A stretch of DNA of 64,000 nucleotides from Selaginella tamariscina (GCA_003024785.1 PUQB01000044.1:833577-897576); one strand, 5' to 3'. Shown: positions 43,901 to 55,399, counted from the first letter of the stretch. The notes: generated from the letters alone by a model not told the origin. Translations and numbers: made by a program.

Positions 43901-46900
43901 TTTTCCATGTTGAGATCTTTAGTTGTATCTTTTGCTAGCTCAATTTCTTTGTGGATAGTGGCTGGAATGTCCTCCTCAAGTACATGCTCTTCCACAAGCT
44001 CATCAGGATCCTCACAAGTTGCATGATTCTCAACTTTTATCTCCAACGATTCCTTAACAATCTTTTTGGGACAAGATGAAGAAGTCTTAAGCTCACGTTC
44101 NNNNNNNNNNNNNNNNNNNNNNNNNNNNNNNCAGTGGCTTGAAAATAAAGCTTTTGTTCCCAAGGATGCAGGTGCTCCTCTTTCCACAATAGCACGATTG
44201 AAGGTTGTCCTTTTGTAATGTAGCTTGTCCAGTGAATTGGTGTGTATGGACTATACACAATAGGGAAGTAGCATGCCTCTCCAATTGATCGTGGATGAAC
44301 ACTAATGCCAGCTCTCCTGACCCAATAACCTTTTGGCCTCCACTTCTCTTGTTCATCTATCTTGAGCTTTGCAAGTAATTGGACTGTAACACCCTTCTGA
44401 GCTGTCCCATGAGGGAACTCTTCAAAACGCTTGTAACCATCTCCCCATTTTAAATTTACTAGAACATTCACCTCCACCAATAGCAACTTCTTGTGTTTAG
44501 TATAGTTACGGTTCTTGTCCACAACAACATCACATGCCACGCTCATGCTAAACCAATGAGATATCATCTTCAAGTTAATAGCAGCCAAGCTTGAACTATT
44601 TAGATGTGTACATCATTTGCTATTGACTCTAGCAGTGTCATCCACCATTTTGGTAACTGTTTCACTTAGCAACATGGATGATCCATATGTATTATACAAA
44701 CACAAAATTATTGGACCATTTACATTTAAACCAGGAAAAATTACCCTTGTTATAGTTGTCATCTCCTGCAGTTGACTTGGCAAAGGTGTTGAATGCTCTA
44801 GAAGTATCGAACCTCATTTGACATCTTAAAAGTACATGTCAGTAATTACAAAAAAAAACCTAGTAAACACAAAGTAAAAAATCATATTGTTCTAGGTAGC
44901 ACTTCAACTAGAAGTCCTTGTCTAGAGCATATTTTGATGAGAAGTTCTTGCATTTCTGTAATGCAAGAGCAAGCTTCAACAAAAATGTGAAAAAAATTAC
45001 TTCTTGATTTGTAGTTTTAGATGGAATGAAAGCTGAACATGCATTGTCCTCATTAGTATCCTACAAGTTTAGAGAAACTAAATGTGCTTGAGCACACCTT
45101 TGAGTTGTCATCTTCTATTACAATGGTGTTAAAGGTAAAATATTAGGAGCATAGGACATCCTACTGTAGAGAATAAGGGTAGGAAGGTTGTAGTAAGCAT
45201 GGAAGGAAAGGTTGTGAAGAAGGAAAATCCTTGAGAGGAAAAGGTGAGTAAGGAAAAGGAAAAGGTAAAGGATGACATGGCGAGAGGAAGATAGTTAAGG
45301 GGAGTTAGGGCAACGAAGGAGGGTCTCCATTTGAAGTTCAGCAGGAGATAGAGGTTCTCTACACTTTGTCTTTGTATTCATGTTAGTAATGAAAGGTGCA
45401 TATTATAAGATCTTGTGTGTATGTATGTGTACTCTCAATGAATGGATCTAACAAGGCAATAGCCAAAATCCGTTCTTGCCCTTGACTTGGAGACCAGTCA
45501 TTGTGGCTTTGAGAGAAGGAGTTTTAATATATGTAAATGTGGAGAGTTGAAGGAAAGAAAGTGTGTAGCCTTTCCTAAAGGTTAGGAGAAAGGAAACCGG
45601 TTAAACAGGAAAAGGTGGGATTTCCGTTTTCCTGTTTAACATTTGGCGACCACGGAGGGATTTCGCCATTGCAGTGTTAGCATTCATTGAGAAAAGAGGC
45701 TAAAAAGATAAATTCTCATTCTGAAAAAGGCTCAGAAGGTGTAGAGCCGGATGTGTAAAGGAGAAGGAATGAATGGAACCTTGGAGGAACCATCGTCCTG
45801 ATCCAGCCTTAGCTGATCAAAGGAACCAAAGGCAGGCCAATAGAGTGGCTGCCCAACAGCAACCTGAAACTGACGAAAATAGACGTCAAAATATCCTTGG
45901 AAGATAGTAGAGGATATTGCAGAAACAATACAGAAATCTGAGGCTGATCCAGAGAATTGGAGGCAATATCAAACAGCTGGTTTAGAGGAGACTGTGAGAG
46001 GAACGGAAGGAGTGCCTGTTCATAGACCGAGATTGCAAGGAGAAGGATCTCCTGAGAACTCCCGAAGAGGAAGGGAGGAAGGTGTAAGAGGAAATACACC
46101 AGAGCAAAGGATTATTACAAATATGGCACTTTTCGGGAATGTTTGGGGGTACGGTGATGTATCCCACATTCTCTGCAGGAAAAAAAAAATCCGAAAAGGC
46201 ACTTACAACAGTTTGAAGAGGTAGTAAAACTGTATAAGGTGACGGATGCAGAAAGGCTGCTTATATTTCCACATACATTGAAAGGAAATGCCTCTGACTG
46301 GTATTATGATTTAGAAAAGGAAGTCAGAGAGGATTATCAGAAGGTTACTGATGCTTTTAAGGAATATTTCAGAAAGGAGGAATTGCCGGAGGAACATTTA
46401 GAGAAGTTAAGGACTATCCTTCAAGGCAAAACAGAAAAGATAGATGAATATACACACCGTTTTAAGAAACATGAGAAAAAGTGTAAGGCATATGTAAAGA
46501 TGGATGCCTTATTGCAATGGTATAAGCAAGGGTTGCTAAAACCATATAGAGATCTAGCACTTACTATCAATGAAAAGGATAGAGAGGATCTCATTGATCA
46601 ATTAAAAATATATGAGAAGAAGAGGAGGCAAATAGAAAAGATTGCAGAAGGAAAGTTGAAAGTATATGGAAGAAAGGAAGAATCCTCTGATGAAGAGAAG
46701 AGGAAGCTGATGTAGTAAAGGTTCGTAAATATCCAATAGATGAGAAAGCATTGGCTCAAATGATGAAAACCTTAAAGGGAATGACAGTTAAGGAGGAGAT
46801 AAAGGCAAAGGTATGGTGCACTAAATGTAACAATCCTGGCCATACGTGGAGGAATGTAGGCTGCAACTGCCTACATGCCAAATCTGCGGAAAGGAAGGAC

Positions 46901-49900
46901 ATGTAGCCCACTGCAGACATTTCCTGAACCAGAATGTGGCTGGTATAGAGAGAGAAAGGAGAATGGATGAACGTCCACCTCCTAGAAGGTTCCCACCTAA
47001 CAGGAATCGTGGAATGATAGGAATGATAATGCTATTCCTTATGAGAACAGGAACAATATTATGGCAGAAGGAATGAAGTTCCTTATCAGAATAGGAAAAT
47101 GGATATTATGAGAGAAGGAATGATGTTCCTTACAAAACAGAGAGGATAGGTATTATGGAGAAAAAATGGTCCATACAATGGACGACAGAAATAGATCCTA
47201 TACAGAAAGAAATGATAAACAATATAGAGGAGAAGCAAGACCTTATCAAGGTCAAAGAGGCAGAAATGAGCAATATAATCAGGTCAATAATAGACAAGGA
47301 CCACAGGGTAGGAATTTTCCTTCCCAGGTTTGTTATACATGTGGTGAAACAGGACATATCTCTAGGGAATGTCCTAGGCGGAATGTACAACCTCCTACTT
47401 CCACCAGAATGACTAATGTACAGCCTACAACACGGCTTATTCAAATAGAGGAGGAAAAGGATGAGTATCCACCCGTTGCAAGGGCAGTTATAGCTCTTCA
47501 AGAGAAGAAGAAGGAATCCGTTATGATGGAGAAGGAGAGGTAGTTACTATTCCTAACAAGAAGGAGAGCTTGTTACAGAAAAGGTAAACGAGCAGGAGCA
47601 GGATCCTGACCAGAAAGGTCAGACTGATAACGAATCAGAAGGTATAAACAAAGGTGATATAGATAAAGGTGAACAAAGTTTTTCATTATTACCATTACAT
47701 GATAAAACAATGGACTCCATGTATCACCAAGCTATAAATCAGGAGTAAAGTTACGCTTGGACAGTTGATAAAGGTAGCTCCTTATATAAGAAACCAAATA
47801 TTAAATGCATTAAGCTTAGTTCAGCAAACACCACCTTCGAGTGAAGGATATACAGTCTGTAAAATGGATAAGGAAGTACTGTATGAAGGTGATTATGATG
47901 GACAAGTTCCTTGCATCACAGTATATGTGGGAAGAAATAAGTTAAAACGAGTGTTAATAGATGGAGGTTCAGGTGTGAATTTTATTGAAGAAGGTGAATG
48001 TAAAAGGATGGGTTTAGGACCAATCCAACCTGCTCCATTTAACCTTAAAATGGCTGATCAACGAAGTGTAAGGCCATTAGGTATAGTAAGAGCGGTTACT
48101 ATATCTGTTAAAGGACTTAAATTTAAAATATCCTTAATAGTCCTACGAATGGAAGGACAGGATGCAACCTATACTATGTTATTGGGCCGACCGTGGCTTA
48201 AGATTGCTTGCGTTGTGCAAGATTGGGGCTCAGGAAAAATGACAATAGGACAAGGTGATATGAAGGTGGATATCTATACTCATGCTAAGAGGTATTTAGC
48301 AAAAAGGGATAGACCGGTTGCATTAGAAGGATATGATTGGATGCAGGGCTTGGATGATCAGGAAGAAGAAGAAATTTTGAAGACATACCCTGATCTAAAA
48401 GCCCTTGCAGAGATTGATTTATATGCAATCGTGAAAGAGAAAAAGAAAGCCTCTCAAAAGGAACAGGAAGAGGATCAGTTGGGGTTGCAGGAAAAATTTT
48501 ATAAGTCTGTTTCTTATGAAATAAACTTACAGGAACAACCTGCGGATTACACTTACATATATACTAATGACCCTCTAGAGCAAGTCAACATAGGAACAGA
48601 GAAGGAACCTAAGATGTTGACTATAGCTCAAGAATTGGATCCTGATTTTAAGGATAAAGGATTGGCATTGTTAGCCAAGTATAAGGATGTATTTGCATGG
48701 TCCTATAAGGATCTAAAAGGAATACCCCCAGAACTCTGTATGCACACTATTCAACTTTTGCCGGGATGCCAACCAGCCAAACAAAATGCATATAGGATGA
48801 ATCCTAATTATGCAAAGTTAGTTAAGGAGGAAATTGATAAGTTGTTACAGGTTGGTTTTATATATCCTATACAAGGAGCACAATGGTTATCACCACTTGT
48901 AATTGTTCCTAAGAAAAATGGAAAGTTAAGAGTATGTGTAAACTATAAAAAGTTAAATGACGTTACAGCTAAGGATACCTTTCCGATACCTTTTACAGAG
49001 GAAATGCTGGATAATGTTGCTGGACACGAAATGTATTCCTTCATGGATGGCTTTTCGGGGTATAACCAAGTGATGGTAGCTCCTGAAGATCAACATAAAA
49101 CAGCTTTTATAAGTCCGTGGGGTGCATATGCTTATAGAGTTATGCCTTTTGGCTTATGCAATGCACCCTTTACTTTTCAAAGGATTATAACAGATACCTT
49201 TCGGGAATACCTTTTAGACTTTATGAAAGTCTTTATGGACGATTTCAGTGTCTATAGTTCAAAGGAAGAACATTTGCATTGTCTGGAAAAGTGTTTCCAG
49301 AAATGTAGGCAAAATTTAGTTGCTTTGAATCCAAAAATGTAACTTCTTTGTTAAATCAGGAGTCCTTTTAGGACATGTTGTTTGTAAGGAAGGTATATTG
49401 GTGGACCAGGATAAGGTTAAGGTTATCCTTAGTTTACAACCACCAGAAGATATAAAGGAGTTACAAGGTTTTTAGGAAAAATAGGTTATCATAGGCGTTT
49501 ATAAAGCATTATGCTGAGATCGCAAAACCTTTAACAGATTTGCTAAAGGCAGATGTACCATATGATTGGACATCACAGTGTCAAGAGGCCTTTGACCAAC
49601 TTCGGAAGGCTCTTATTAAAGCACCAATATTAGTTAGTCCTAAATGGGATCGAGAATTCCATGTACAAGTGGATGCCTCTGATATGGCAATCGGAGCCAT
49701 CCTTACACAGATGCAAGAGGATGGAAAGGATCGTCCTATCTATTATGCTAGCCGTAGGCTAACACCTGCGGAAGTAAATTACACCACTACAGAAAAGGAA
49801 GCTTTGGGGATGGTATATGCTATCCATAAATTTAGACACTATCTTTTGGCTAATAAAGTGAAGATTTTTGTCGATCATAAAGCTTTATTATATTTACTTA

Positions 49901-52900
49901 ATAAACCTGTACTTACAGGAAGGTTAGCCAGGTGGTTTTTACTTTTACAGGAATATAATTTTGAGATAATTCATAAACCAGGAAGGCAGCATGAACAGGC
50001 TGACCATTTAAGTCGCATTAAAACAGGTGAAGTTCCTATACGTACTATGGATGATTTTCCTGATGCGAATTTATTTCGTGTCGACGTTCCATTAAGGTGG
50101 TTAGATCATATAAAACAGTATCTAGCCACTGGAATAGTACCATCTATTTATAGGACAGCAGATGAAAGGAAATTGTTTGTCGTGAGGACACGACAATTTT
50201 CTCTCGTGGGAGGCAGTTGTACAAATTGGGTCCGATGGGGTGTTACGGAGATGTGTAGACCCTTTAGAGGTCCCGGAGGTTGTAAAAGAGGCTCATTCAG
50301 GCCTTGCAGGAGGCCATTTTGCAGAGGAAATAACAGGAAGGAAAATCCTTCAGGCAGGATTATGGTGGCCTACTTTATGGAGGGAGGTAGGTAGCTATTG
50401 TAAGGCATGTGATAAATGCCAACGTGCACAATTACCTCCAAAGAAACAAATACAACCTTATAATCCAGTTCTCCCACTAGAACCTTTCCAGAAATGGGGA
50501 ATGGATTTTATAGGACCAATTAATCCTATAAGCTCAAAAAGGAATCAATATATTGGTTTTAACAGATTATATGACGAAATGGGTAGAGGCAGAGCCTATG
50601 AGAAGGGCCGATGCATATAATACAGCAAAGGTCATATACAATATTATAATAGTACGTTATGGCATTCCGAAGGAAATTGTGAGTGATAGGAAAGCATTTC
50701 GTGAATGAAACGATAGAAATGCTCATGAAGGAGTTTGTGATAAAACACAGGAAGTCGACACCATATTACCCACAGGGTAATGGGCAGGCTGAGTCGACAA
50801 ATAAAGTCCTTAAGAATGTTTAAGGAAGGTAGTTCAGGATAATGAAAGGATTGGGATGAAAGGCTACCAGAAGTTCTCTGGGCCTATAGGACAGCTTATA
50901 AAGTGACTACTGGTATGACACCTTTTAAGCTCGCTTATGGCTTAGAGGCCATAACCCCAATGGAGTTTATTGTGCCATCCTTGCGGATAGCGGTACAATA
51001 TAATATAGGAGAGAAGGACTCTATGGCAACTCGTTTAATAGAATTGGAGAAGCTGGATGAGTTAAGGAGGTACGCCTTATGGACTATACAGGCTATCCAA
51101 AGGAGAAGAAAGGCTTGGCTCGATAGGAAGAGAAGAGGAAAGGAGATAAAGGAAGGGGACTTGGTCCTGTGGTATAGAGGTAAGGTGGAGAAATGAGTCA
51201 AAAGCTTGATTTAAAATGGATAGGCCCTTTTCGGGTTAAGTTTGTAAAGGAAGGAGTGATGCAGTTAGAAACGTTGGAAGGAGAGGAAATCGAGGGAATG
51301 GTGAATGCTAATAAGGTAAGGAAGTATATATCGCAGGAGAACGTTGCAGGAAATGTTATTTTTATTGATTTGAGGAGCATATTCTCTGTCTGTCAGTGCA
51401 CACGAAACGAGGCTGTAGATCTAGGGTTTTACAGAGTGTGCAGCGAGAGAGAGATGTCGGCAAAGAAAGGAGGTTTGCCTATGCGGAATTGTCGTGAGTT
51501 GATTAATCCTCCCGATGGAGAGAGATTGGGTCAGGTACAACTGGTACAAAGGTGGGATTTCTCCTTAGAAATGGAGAAGGTGTTGAGGGAACTTGGATTG
51601 TGGGAGTATGCGCAGATTTGAAGGATGGAGAGCCGCATGATGAGCAGTGTTTCACACTAGTTATGCTAATGGAAAAGGTGGATAAGCCGGAGATAGGATT
51701 TGTAGCGTATTCTGAGGAGAGGAAACTCCTTTCACAGAAAAGCTTCTTGAAAAGGTTTTCCTGTTGCCGAGATCAGAGGAGAAGTTAAGGCAGATAGATC
51801 TCACCTTACAGACTTTTGAAAGAGGGAAGCAGTATATAAGTAAGGTAGGTCTAAAGCTTTCCGATCTCGTGGAGGAGACGCAGTTGGCAGTGAACTTCAT
51901 TGTCAATGCTTTTGAGTTTCGAACATCGCACATCACGGCGTCAAACCCAGTGATGTCCTTGTATGATGGATTGAAGGCAAAGAGGCCGGTGGGAGTGGCT
52001 CGGTATTTGATGAAGAGGTTGAGAGAGCACTATGCGCCATGCAGGAATTGGAGAAGAAAGGAGAGCCTTCATTAATGATGGCGTTTACGTGGGTACAGGC
52101 AATTGCAGATTATGTGCGCCTGCATGGAGAGCCGGCAGGGCCGGAAATTGTGGCTCGGATGAAACAGTGAGGAAGGAGACAGAGCTGTTTCAGAAGAAGC
52201 AGGGGAAGCGGAAAGGATCTGAAGCTAAAGGGAAGGAATTAGAAGGGACCTGCAAGGAGAGGAAGAGAAACAGGGAGAAAAGATGCACAAGAAGAAGAAG
52301 CCTAAGGTGGAGAAGCAAGCAACGGTGAAGAGGAATACAAGCGGAGAAGCAAGCAACGGTGAAGAGGAATACAAGGTCAGGAGGCAAGACTGGAAAGCAG
52401 AAGGTGAGGGCGCAGGAAGGACCGGAGCAGAGATTGGTAGTGTAAGGATCATGGGTTATTTTCTGCCTTTCACAGAACTTGAACCCGAGACCTTTTGACT
52501 AACACACACATGTGTTAACCAACTGGTCCATATAATCCTGAATCCTGAACTAAACCATCAACAGCAAGGCGTATATTCATACGCATGTTCTAGACCAGTT
52601 GTGGACCACACATTCCAGATCAGTTGTGGATCACACATTCCAGACCAGTTGTGGACCATACAATTCTTAGGACCTCAGATATATAAACAGGTTCCAGTTC
52701 CAGGTTTCTCAGAATCATTCAACACCAGTCTTCGGCCTTGTGTTTCATTTTGTATTCATTTCTTTCTTGAATACAATCTCCTCCTTTCAAGGTTCCACCC
52801 TTGTTCTAAAGGTTTTGCCCTTTGCACAAGGTCGTGACAGGTAGTAGATTTGGAGGAAGAAGAGGATGAACAGTCAGGGGGTATGATGCAGGAAGATGAA

Positions 52901-54860
52901 GAATTATTAGAGCAAGGAGAAAAGGAAGAACCTGAGGATGTGCAGCATGAAGAGGAGTCGCATGAAGTGGATAAGGAGCAGAGGATGAAAGCGAGGCAGG
53001 AGATTAAGTTGGAATCTCAGAAGCGGGTAATAATAGATCAGCAGGTCACCCCAAAATCGTCACAGGAGGGGAGCCTATGATGATAGTGCGTTAGAGACGG
53101 TCGATCCGTTTGGAGTGAAGATATGCGATAAGGATGAGGCAGTAACGAATGAACGGACGGATGAGCAAGAAGGGAAACGGAAGGGGTTCAAGTCATCTGC
53201 TGATACTCCAGTTTCGACGGTTACGCCGGCAACAGCGGATGTAACGATGGTGGGGTAGTGGAAATTGCAAAGGAAGTGGAAGAGATGGTGCGGGGATCAA
53301 AGTTCCCGAGACATCAATTCAACCCACCACCATTCCAGTCATCACCAAGAATCACACGGAGGTATGTATGGCAGGGTGTGTATTGTGGGGGATCACAGGG
53401 CATGGCAGTTCCTGATTTCCGCTTGGATGAGGAGGATATGTGACAGCAGCAGCAGGAGGGTAATGTGCAGGCAGATATCTCCTTCAAGCGCAAGAAGGCA
53501 TTTACGCGGAAAGAGGTGCAAACTACAGACACGCAGATTCAGTTTGCACAGGTTCTGGCACAGCTTCAGTCTGAGATGGTGGAATAGGTCGTTGGAGGAG
53601 GGAATGAGGCGCAGGACGCAACTCAGATGGCGGCAAGTCTATTCAATCATTTGGTCAATGCTGGATACACTATTAAGGATAGGGCAGATATTTAGAGGTT
53701 GATTGTGCAGGCTGTGGAGAGCGTCATGGCACCCAAAATGACCGCCATTTAGGGAATGATGAGTAAGGGTGTTCAGCGACCGGCTAAGCAGAGGACTCCA
53801 AGCCCGGTGGTGGAGCTTAAGCCCACGGTGACATCATAGGAGCCGATGACACTGTTCAGAGGTTAGTGCGAGCAAGAGATGAAACCCAACCCACTATATT
53901 ATCGGTGGTGGTGGACGAGTTCCAGCGTCTTCAGGAGGAGAACGAGCAGCTTAAGAAGGAGACGCATGTGTTTCGCCTTCAGGTAGCAATGGTGCAGCAG
54001 GAACTTGACAAGGAAAAGGGGAGTTTCAGAAGTATAAGGATCAGGAGGAGGTGGAGTATCAGGATGATGCGCAAGATGTGTTGCCGTGAGGGACACAACA
54101 ACTAATAAAGAGGGGGTAGTGTTAAAGGTAAAATATTAGGAGCATAGGACATCTTACTGTAGAAAAATAAGGGTAGGAAGGTCTGTAGTAAGCATGGAAG
54201 GAAAGGTCGTGAAGAAGGAAAATCCTTACCGAGAGGAAAAGGTGAGTAAGGAAAAGGAAAAGGTAAAGGATGACATTGGCGAGAGGAAGAGTAGTTAGGG
54301 GGAGTTAGGGCAACGAAGGAGGGGTCTCCATTTGAGTTCCAGCAGGAGATAGAGGTTCTCTACACTTTGTCTCTTGTATTCATGTTAGTAATGAAAGGTG
54401 CATATTATAAGATCTTGTGTGTATGTATGTGTACTCTCAATGAATGGATCTAACAAGGCAATAGCCAAAATCCATTCTTGCCCTTGACTTCGGAGACCAG
54501 TCATTGTGGCTTTGGGAGAAGGAGTTTTAATATATGTAAATGAGGAGAGTTGAAGGAAAGAAAGTGTGTAGCCTTTCCTAAAGGTTAGGAGAAAGGAAAC
54601 CGATTAAACAGGAAAAGATGGGATTTCCGATTTTCCTGTTTAACAAATGGGTTTCTGCTACTTTATAGAAGTTTGTAAAACTCACCGTGAAATACCAACC
54701 TCATCTAGATGAGCATTTAGTGCATCAATTGAAGGAACATCTGCTCGAGGTGCATTTTTCCTTCTTGGAGATGTCTTCAATGGAGACACAATGTCCAAGC
54801 CCACTACTTTCCTCTTCTACTAAGTCGTCTGCATTGGAATGTGAGAAAATAAAAAACAAA
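40926..54860 (-). CDS. Unknown multi-exon gene, split by the family C element
   Basis: On the minus strand, exon-like blocks lie at about 54850-54680 (SPRRKNAPRADVPSIDALNA), 45060-45000 (DTNEDNACSAFIPS), 44760-44700, 44590-44132 (GDGYKRFEEFPHGT, KWRPKGYWVRRAGISVHPRS and CYFPIVYSPYTPIHW), 44100-43870 (acidic, KEIELAKDTTKDLN), 43790-43580, 43560-43240 (coiled-coil-like), 43130-42985 (ASTLVALFIRTCLNNF), 42925-42855, 42785-42180 (AIDDPRFNLKNSFEQDLEAF and LDFVIDNIGVNFLEW), 41800-41560 and 41090-40926 (SKFDVIVDFDKHKGRNLL, then stop). Several blocks have AG and GT borders. The family is not recognised; a distant link to plant GHKL/SMC-hinge proteins of the GMI1 type crossed my mind but I cannot support it. 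Family C (45127-54645) sits between the first and second blocks. Some blocks may be shifted, so decay is possible. Confidence 0.4.
41081..41320. repeat. Three tandem copies of an 80-bp unit
   Basis: Units begin at 41081, 41161 and 41241 with ATCTTGTATAGACTCACAAC and are over 90% alike. The third fades out at about 41309. A diverged single copy sits at about 41784-41865 (ATAGACTCATAGCACCAAGT). They lie inside the unknown minus-strand gene, probably in introns. Confidence 0.9.
41951..42044. repeat. Perfect 33-bp inverted repeat with 28-nt loop
   Basis: 41951-41983 (TAGTTCATGCATAACCATAG...) is exactly the reverse complement of 42012-42044, with no mismatch and 28 bases between. The surrounding sequence is old and diverged, so this perfect foldback is recent or kept. 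It resembles a short hairpin RNA precursor or a small inverted duplication. Which strand, if any, is transcribed is unknown. Confidence 0.85.
44101..44131. other. Assembly gap of 31 N
   Basis: A run of 31 unknown bases lies between two exon-like blocks of the unknown minus-strand gene. Frames drawn across it are not reliable. Confidence 1.
45127..45641 (+). repeat. Family C 5' LTR
   Basis: The 515-bp LTR runs TGTTAAAGGTAAAATATTAG to CCTGTTTAACA. It contains a run of GGAAAAGG-type purine words in U3. A further, inverted LTR of the family is at 39127-39606. Confidence 0.92.
45642..45662 (+). other. Family C primer-binding site, tRNA type
   Basis: TTTGGCGACCACGGAGGG follows the LTR directly. 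It resembles the TGGCGACCGTGGAGGGA primer sites pairing with a tRNA-Arg 3' end that are common in plant Tat/Ogre elements. It is not complementary to the LTR, in contrast with families A and B. Confidence 0.65.
46239..47543 (+). pseudogene. Family C gag region
   Basis: 46239-46715 is open and reads LLIFPHTLKGNASDWYYDLE, EELPEEHLEKLRTILQGKTE and DALLQWYKQGLLKPYRDLAL, a capsid-type gag. Two CCHC knuckles follow (CTKCNNPGH and CQICGKEGH, about 46818-46920), then an Arg/Asn/Tyr-rich linker with a third knuckle (CYTCGETGHISREC, about 47330-47375). Frames change between these parts. It is a fossil. Confidence 0.88.
47765..49342 (+). CDS. Family C protease-reverse transcriptase, long open frame
   Basis: A 525-codon open frame. 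Residues about 50-150 are a retropepsin (VLIDGGSGVNFIEE, and MLLGRPWL farther on). An acidic linker follows. From about residue 330 comes the RT: MNPNYAKLVKEEIDKLLQVG, SPLVIVPKKNGKLRVCVNYK, MDGFSGYNQVMVAPEDQHKT, MPFGLCNAPFTFQR and the catalytic FMDD at about 49237-49248. D-G-G-S in place of D-S/T-G at the protease site is seen in some relatives. The frame stops before the RT connection domain, so the element as it stands is broken. Confidence 0.9.
   Translation: MIKVAPYIRNQILNALSLVQQTPPSSEGYTVCKMDKEVLYEGDYDGQVPCITVYVGRNKLKRVLIDGGSGVNFIEEGECKRMGLGPIQPAPFNLKMADQRSVRPLGIVRAVTISVKGLKFKISLIVLRMEGQDATYTMLLGRPWLKIACVVQDWGSGKMTIGQGDMKVDIYTHAKRYLAKRDRPVALEGYDWMQGLDDQEEEEILKTYPDLKALAEIDLYAIVKEKKKASQKEQEEDQLGLQEKFYKSVSYEINLQEQPADYTYIYTNDPLEQVNIGTEKEPKMLTIAQELDPDFKDKGLALLAKYKDVFAWSYKDLKGIPPELCMHTIQLLPGCQPAKQNAYRMNPNYAKLVKEEIDKLLQVGFIYPIQGAQWLSPLVIVPKKNGKLRVCVNYKKLNDVTAKDTFPIPFTEEMLDNVAGHEMYSFMDGFSGYNQVMVAPEDQHKTAFISPWGAYAYRVMPFGLCNAPFTFQRIITDTFREYLLDFMKVFMDDFSVYSSKEEHLHCLEKCFQKCRQNLVALNPKM
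49540..50100 (+). pseudogene. Family C RNase H region
   Basis: FHVQVDASDMAIGAILTQMQ, RPIYYASRRLTPAEVNYTTT, EKEALGMVYAIHKFRHYLLA and IFVDHKALLYLLNKP give the full RNase H order, followed by GRLARWFLLLQEYNFEIIHK and HEQADHLSRI. This part of the frame is open, but it is cut off from the RT frame. Confidence 0.9.
50240..51360 (+). pseudogene. Family C integrase region
   Basis: The zinc finger runs from AHSGLAGGHFAEEITG to CKACDKCQRAQLP (about 50290-50440). The core begins QKWGMDFIGPINP (catalytic D near 50504), with the next catalytic part near 50670-50690 and the third near 50780 (NGQAEST-like words). MTPFKLAYGLEA and a C-terminal GPFRVKFV stretch (51222) end it. It is broken in several places. 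Confidence 0.87.
51361..54119 (+). pseudogene. Family C extra 3' coding-like region
   Basis: Between integrase and the 3' LTR lie about 2.4 kb of family C sequence plus the solo family A LTR. Parts look coding: 51764-52075 (FERGKQYISKVGLKLSDLVE), an acidic Glu-rich stretch at 52850-53080 and a coiled-coil-like stretch at 53866-54105 (VDEFQRLQEENEQLKKE). Tat/Athila elements often carry an additional frame here. I see no signal peptide, transmembrane segment or other envelope mark, so I do not call it env. The function is unknown. Confidence 0.6.
52441..52839 (+). mobile_element. Solo LTR of family A inside family C
   Basis: A single 399-bp LTR (TGTAAGGATCATG to GGTCGTGACA) has target duplication GGTAG (52436-52440 and 52840-52844). 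No primer site or coding sequence follows, so it is a true solo LTR left by recombination between two LTRs. It shows that family A was active after this family C copy inserted. Confidence 0.94.
54120..54645 (+). repeat. Family C 3' LTR
   Basis: The 526-bp LTR is preceded by the polypurine tract AAAGAGGGGG. It differs from the 5' LTR by small gaps and a few percent of substitutions by eye. Confidence 0.92.
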
Positions 54861-55399
54861 GATGAAAAAAATCTTACTAGTGTCATGGCTCCTAGGGCTT
54901 AAACCGCCTAAGTCAATTAATTGCCTATTTAATTTTAAATTCAATCTAGGCCACTAAAGCAATCAATGATCAACCATGCATCCTAAATGAAATCATCATA
55001 TGCTTAGATGAATAATATGCTAAATTCCATACATAGCCATGGATGATGATGCTAGATTCCATAGATATTCTTGAATGAATATACTAGATTCTATGATACC
55101 CATCCGTGCCTATTTAACCCATGTATCCTTAAAAACTAAAACCCTAAGTCACACTTTGCAGAAAACGGTGGTAAAGTTATGACAAAACCATGGTTTTTTC
55201 TCGCCGAAAGTTTTGGAGTATAGTATGCTACACTTTTAACTTTGGGCTAACCTTTTCCTTTCCATGTTTGATTCTTATTGTACTTGTACTATAGCTATGA
55301 CCTTACTCAAGAGTTTTTCATATATATTATTTTTGTATTTCCCATAAAACATCTATAGAATATTCATATTTAATAATGAAAATGTTAGAGTTTTTACCT
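54861..55399. other. Intergenic or upstream flank of the unknown gene
   Basis: No coding frame or repeat was defined. If the unknown minus-strand gene starts beyond 54850, its first exon or promoter lies here, but I could not fix it. Confidence 0.35.

Larger units (their letters stand above)
45127..54645 (+). mobile_element. Ty3/gypsy LTR retrotransposon, family C (Tat/Athila-like, non-chromovirus)
   Basis: The 9.5-kb element has LTRs at 45127-45641 and 54120-54645 (TGTTAAAGG...TTTAACA) and a target duplication AATGG (45122-45126 and 54646-54650). A tRNA-type primer site follows the LTR directly. The order is gag, two sets of zinc knuckles, protease-RT in one long frame (47765-49342), RNase H, integrase, then about 2.9 kb of extra sequence, polypurine tract (AAAGAGGGGG) and LTR. 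The RT reads FMDDFSVYSS and FGLCNAPFTFQR, as in the Tat/Athila branch, and no chromodomain is present. A solo family A LTR lies in the 3' part. Breaks are fewer than in A and B (about six to eight). It is not whole. Confidence 0.93.

Noticed and set aside
44037-44588. A single continuous protein across the N gap
   Set aside because: The frame runs through 31 unknown bases, so continuity cannot be judged; only the parts on either side are used.
51361-54119. An envelope gene in family C
   Set aside because: No signal peptide, transmembrane segment or fusion-type region is visible; only acidic and coiled-coil stretches are seen.
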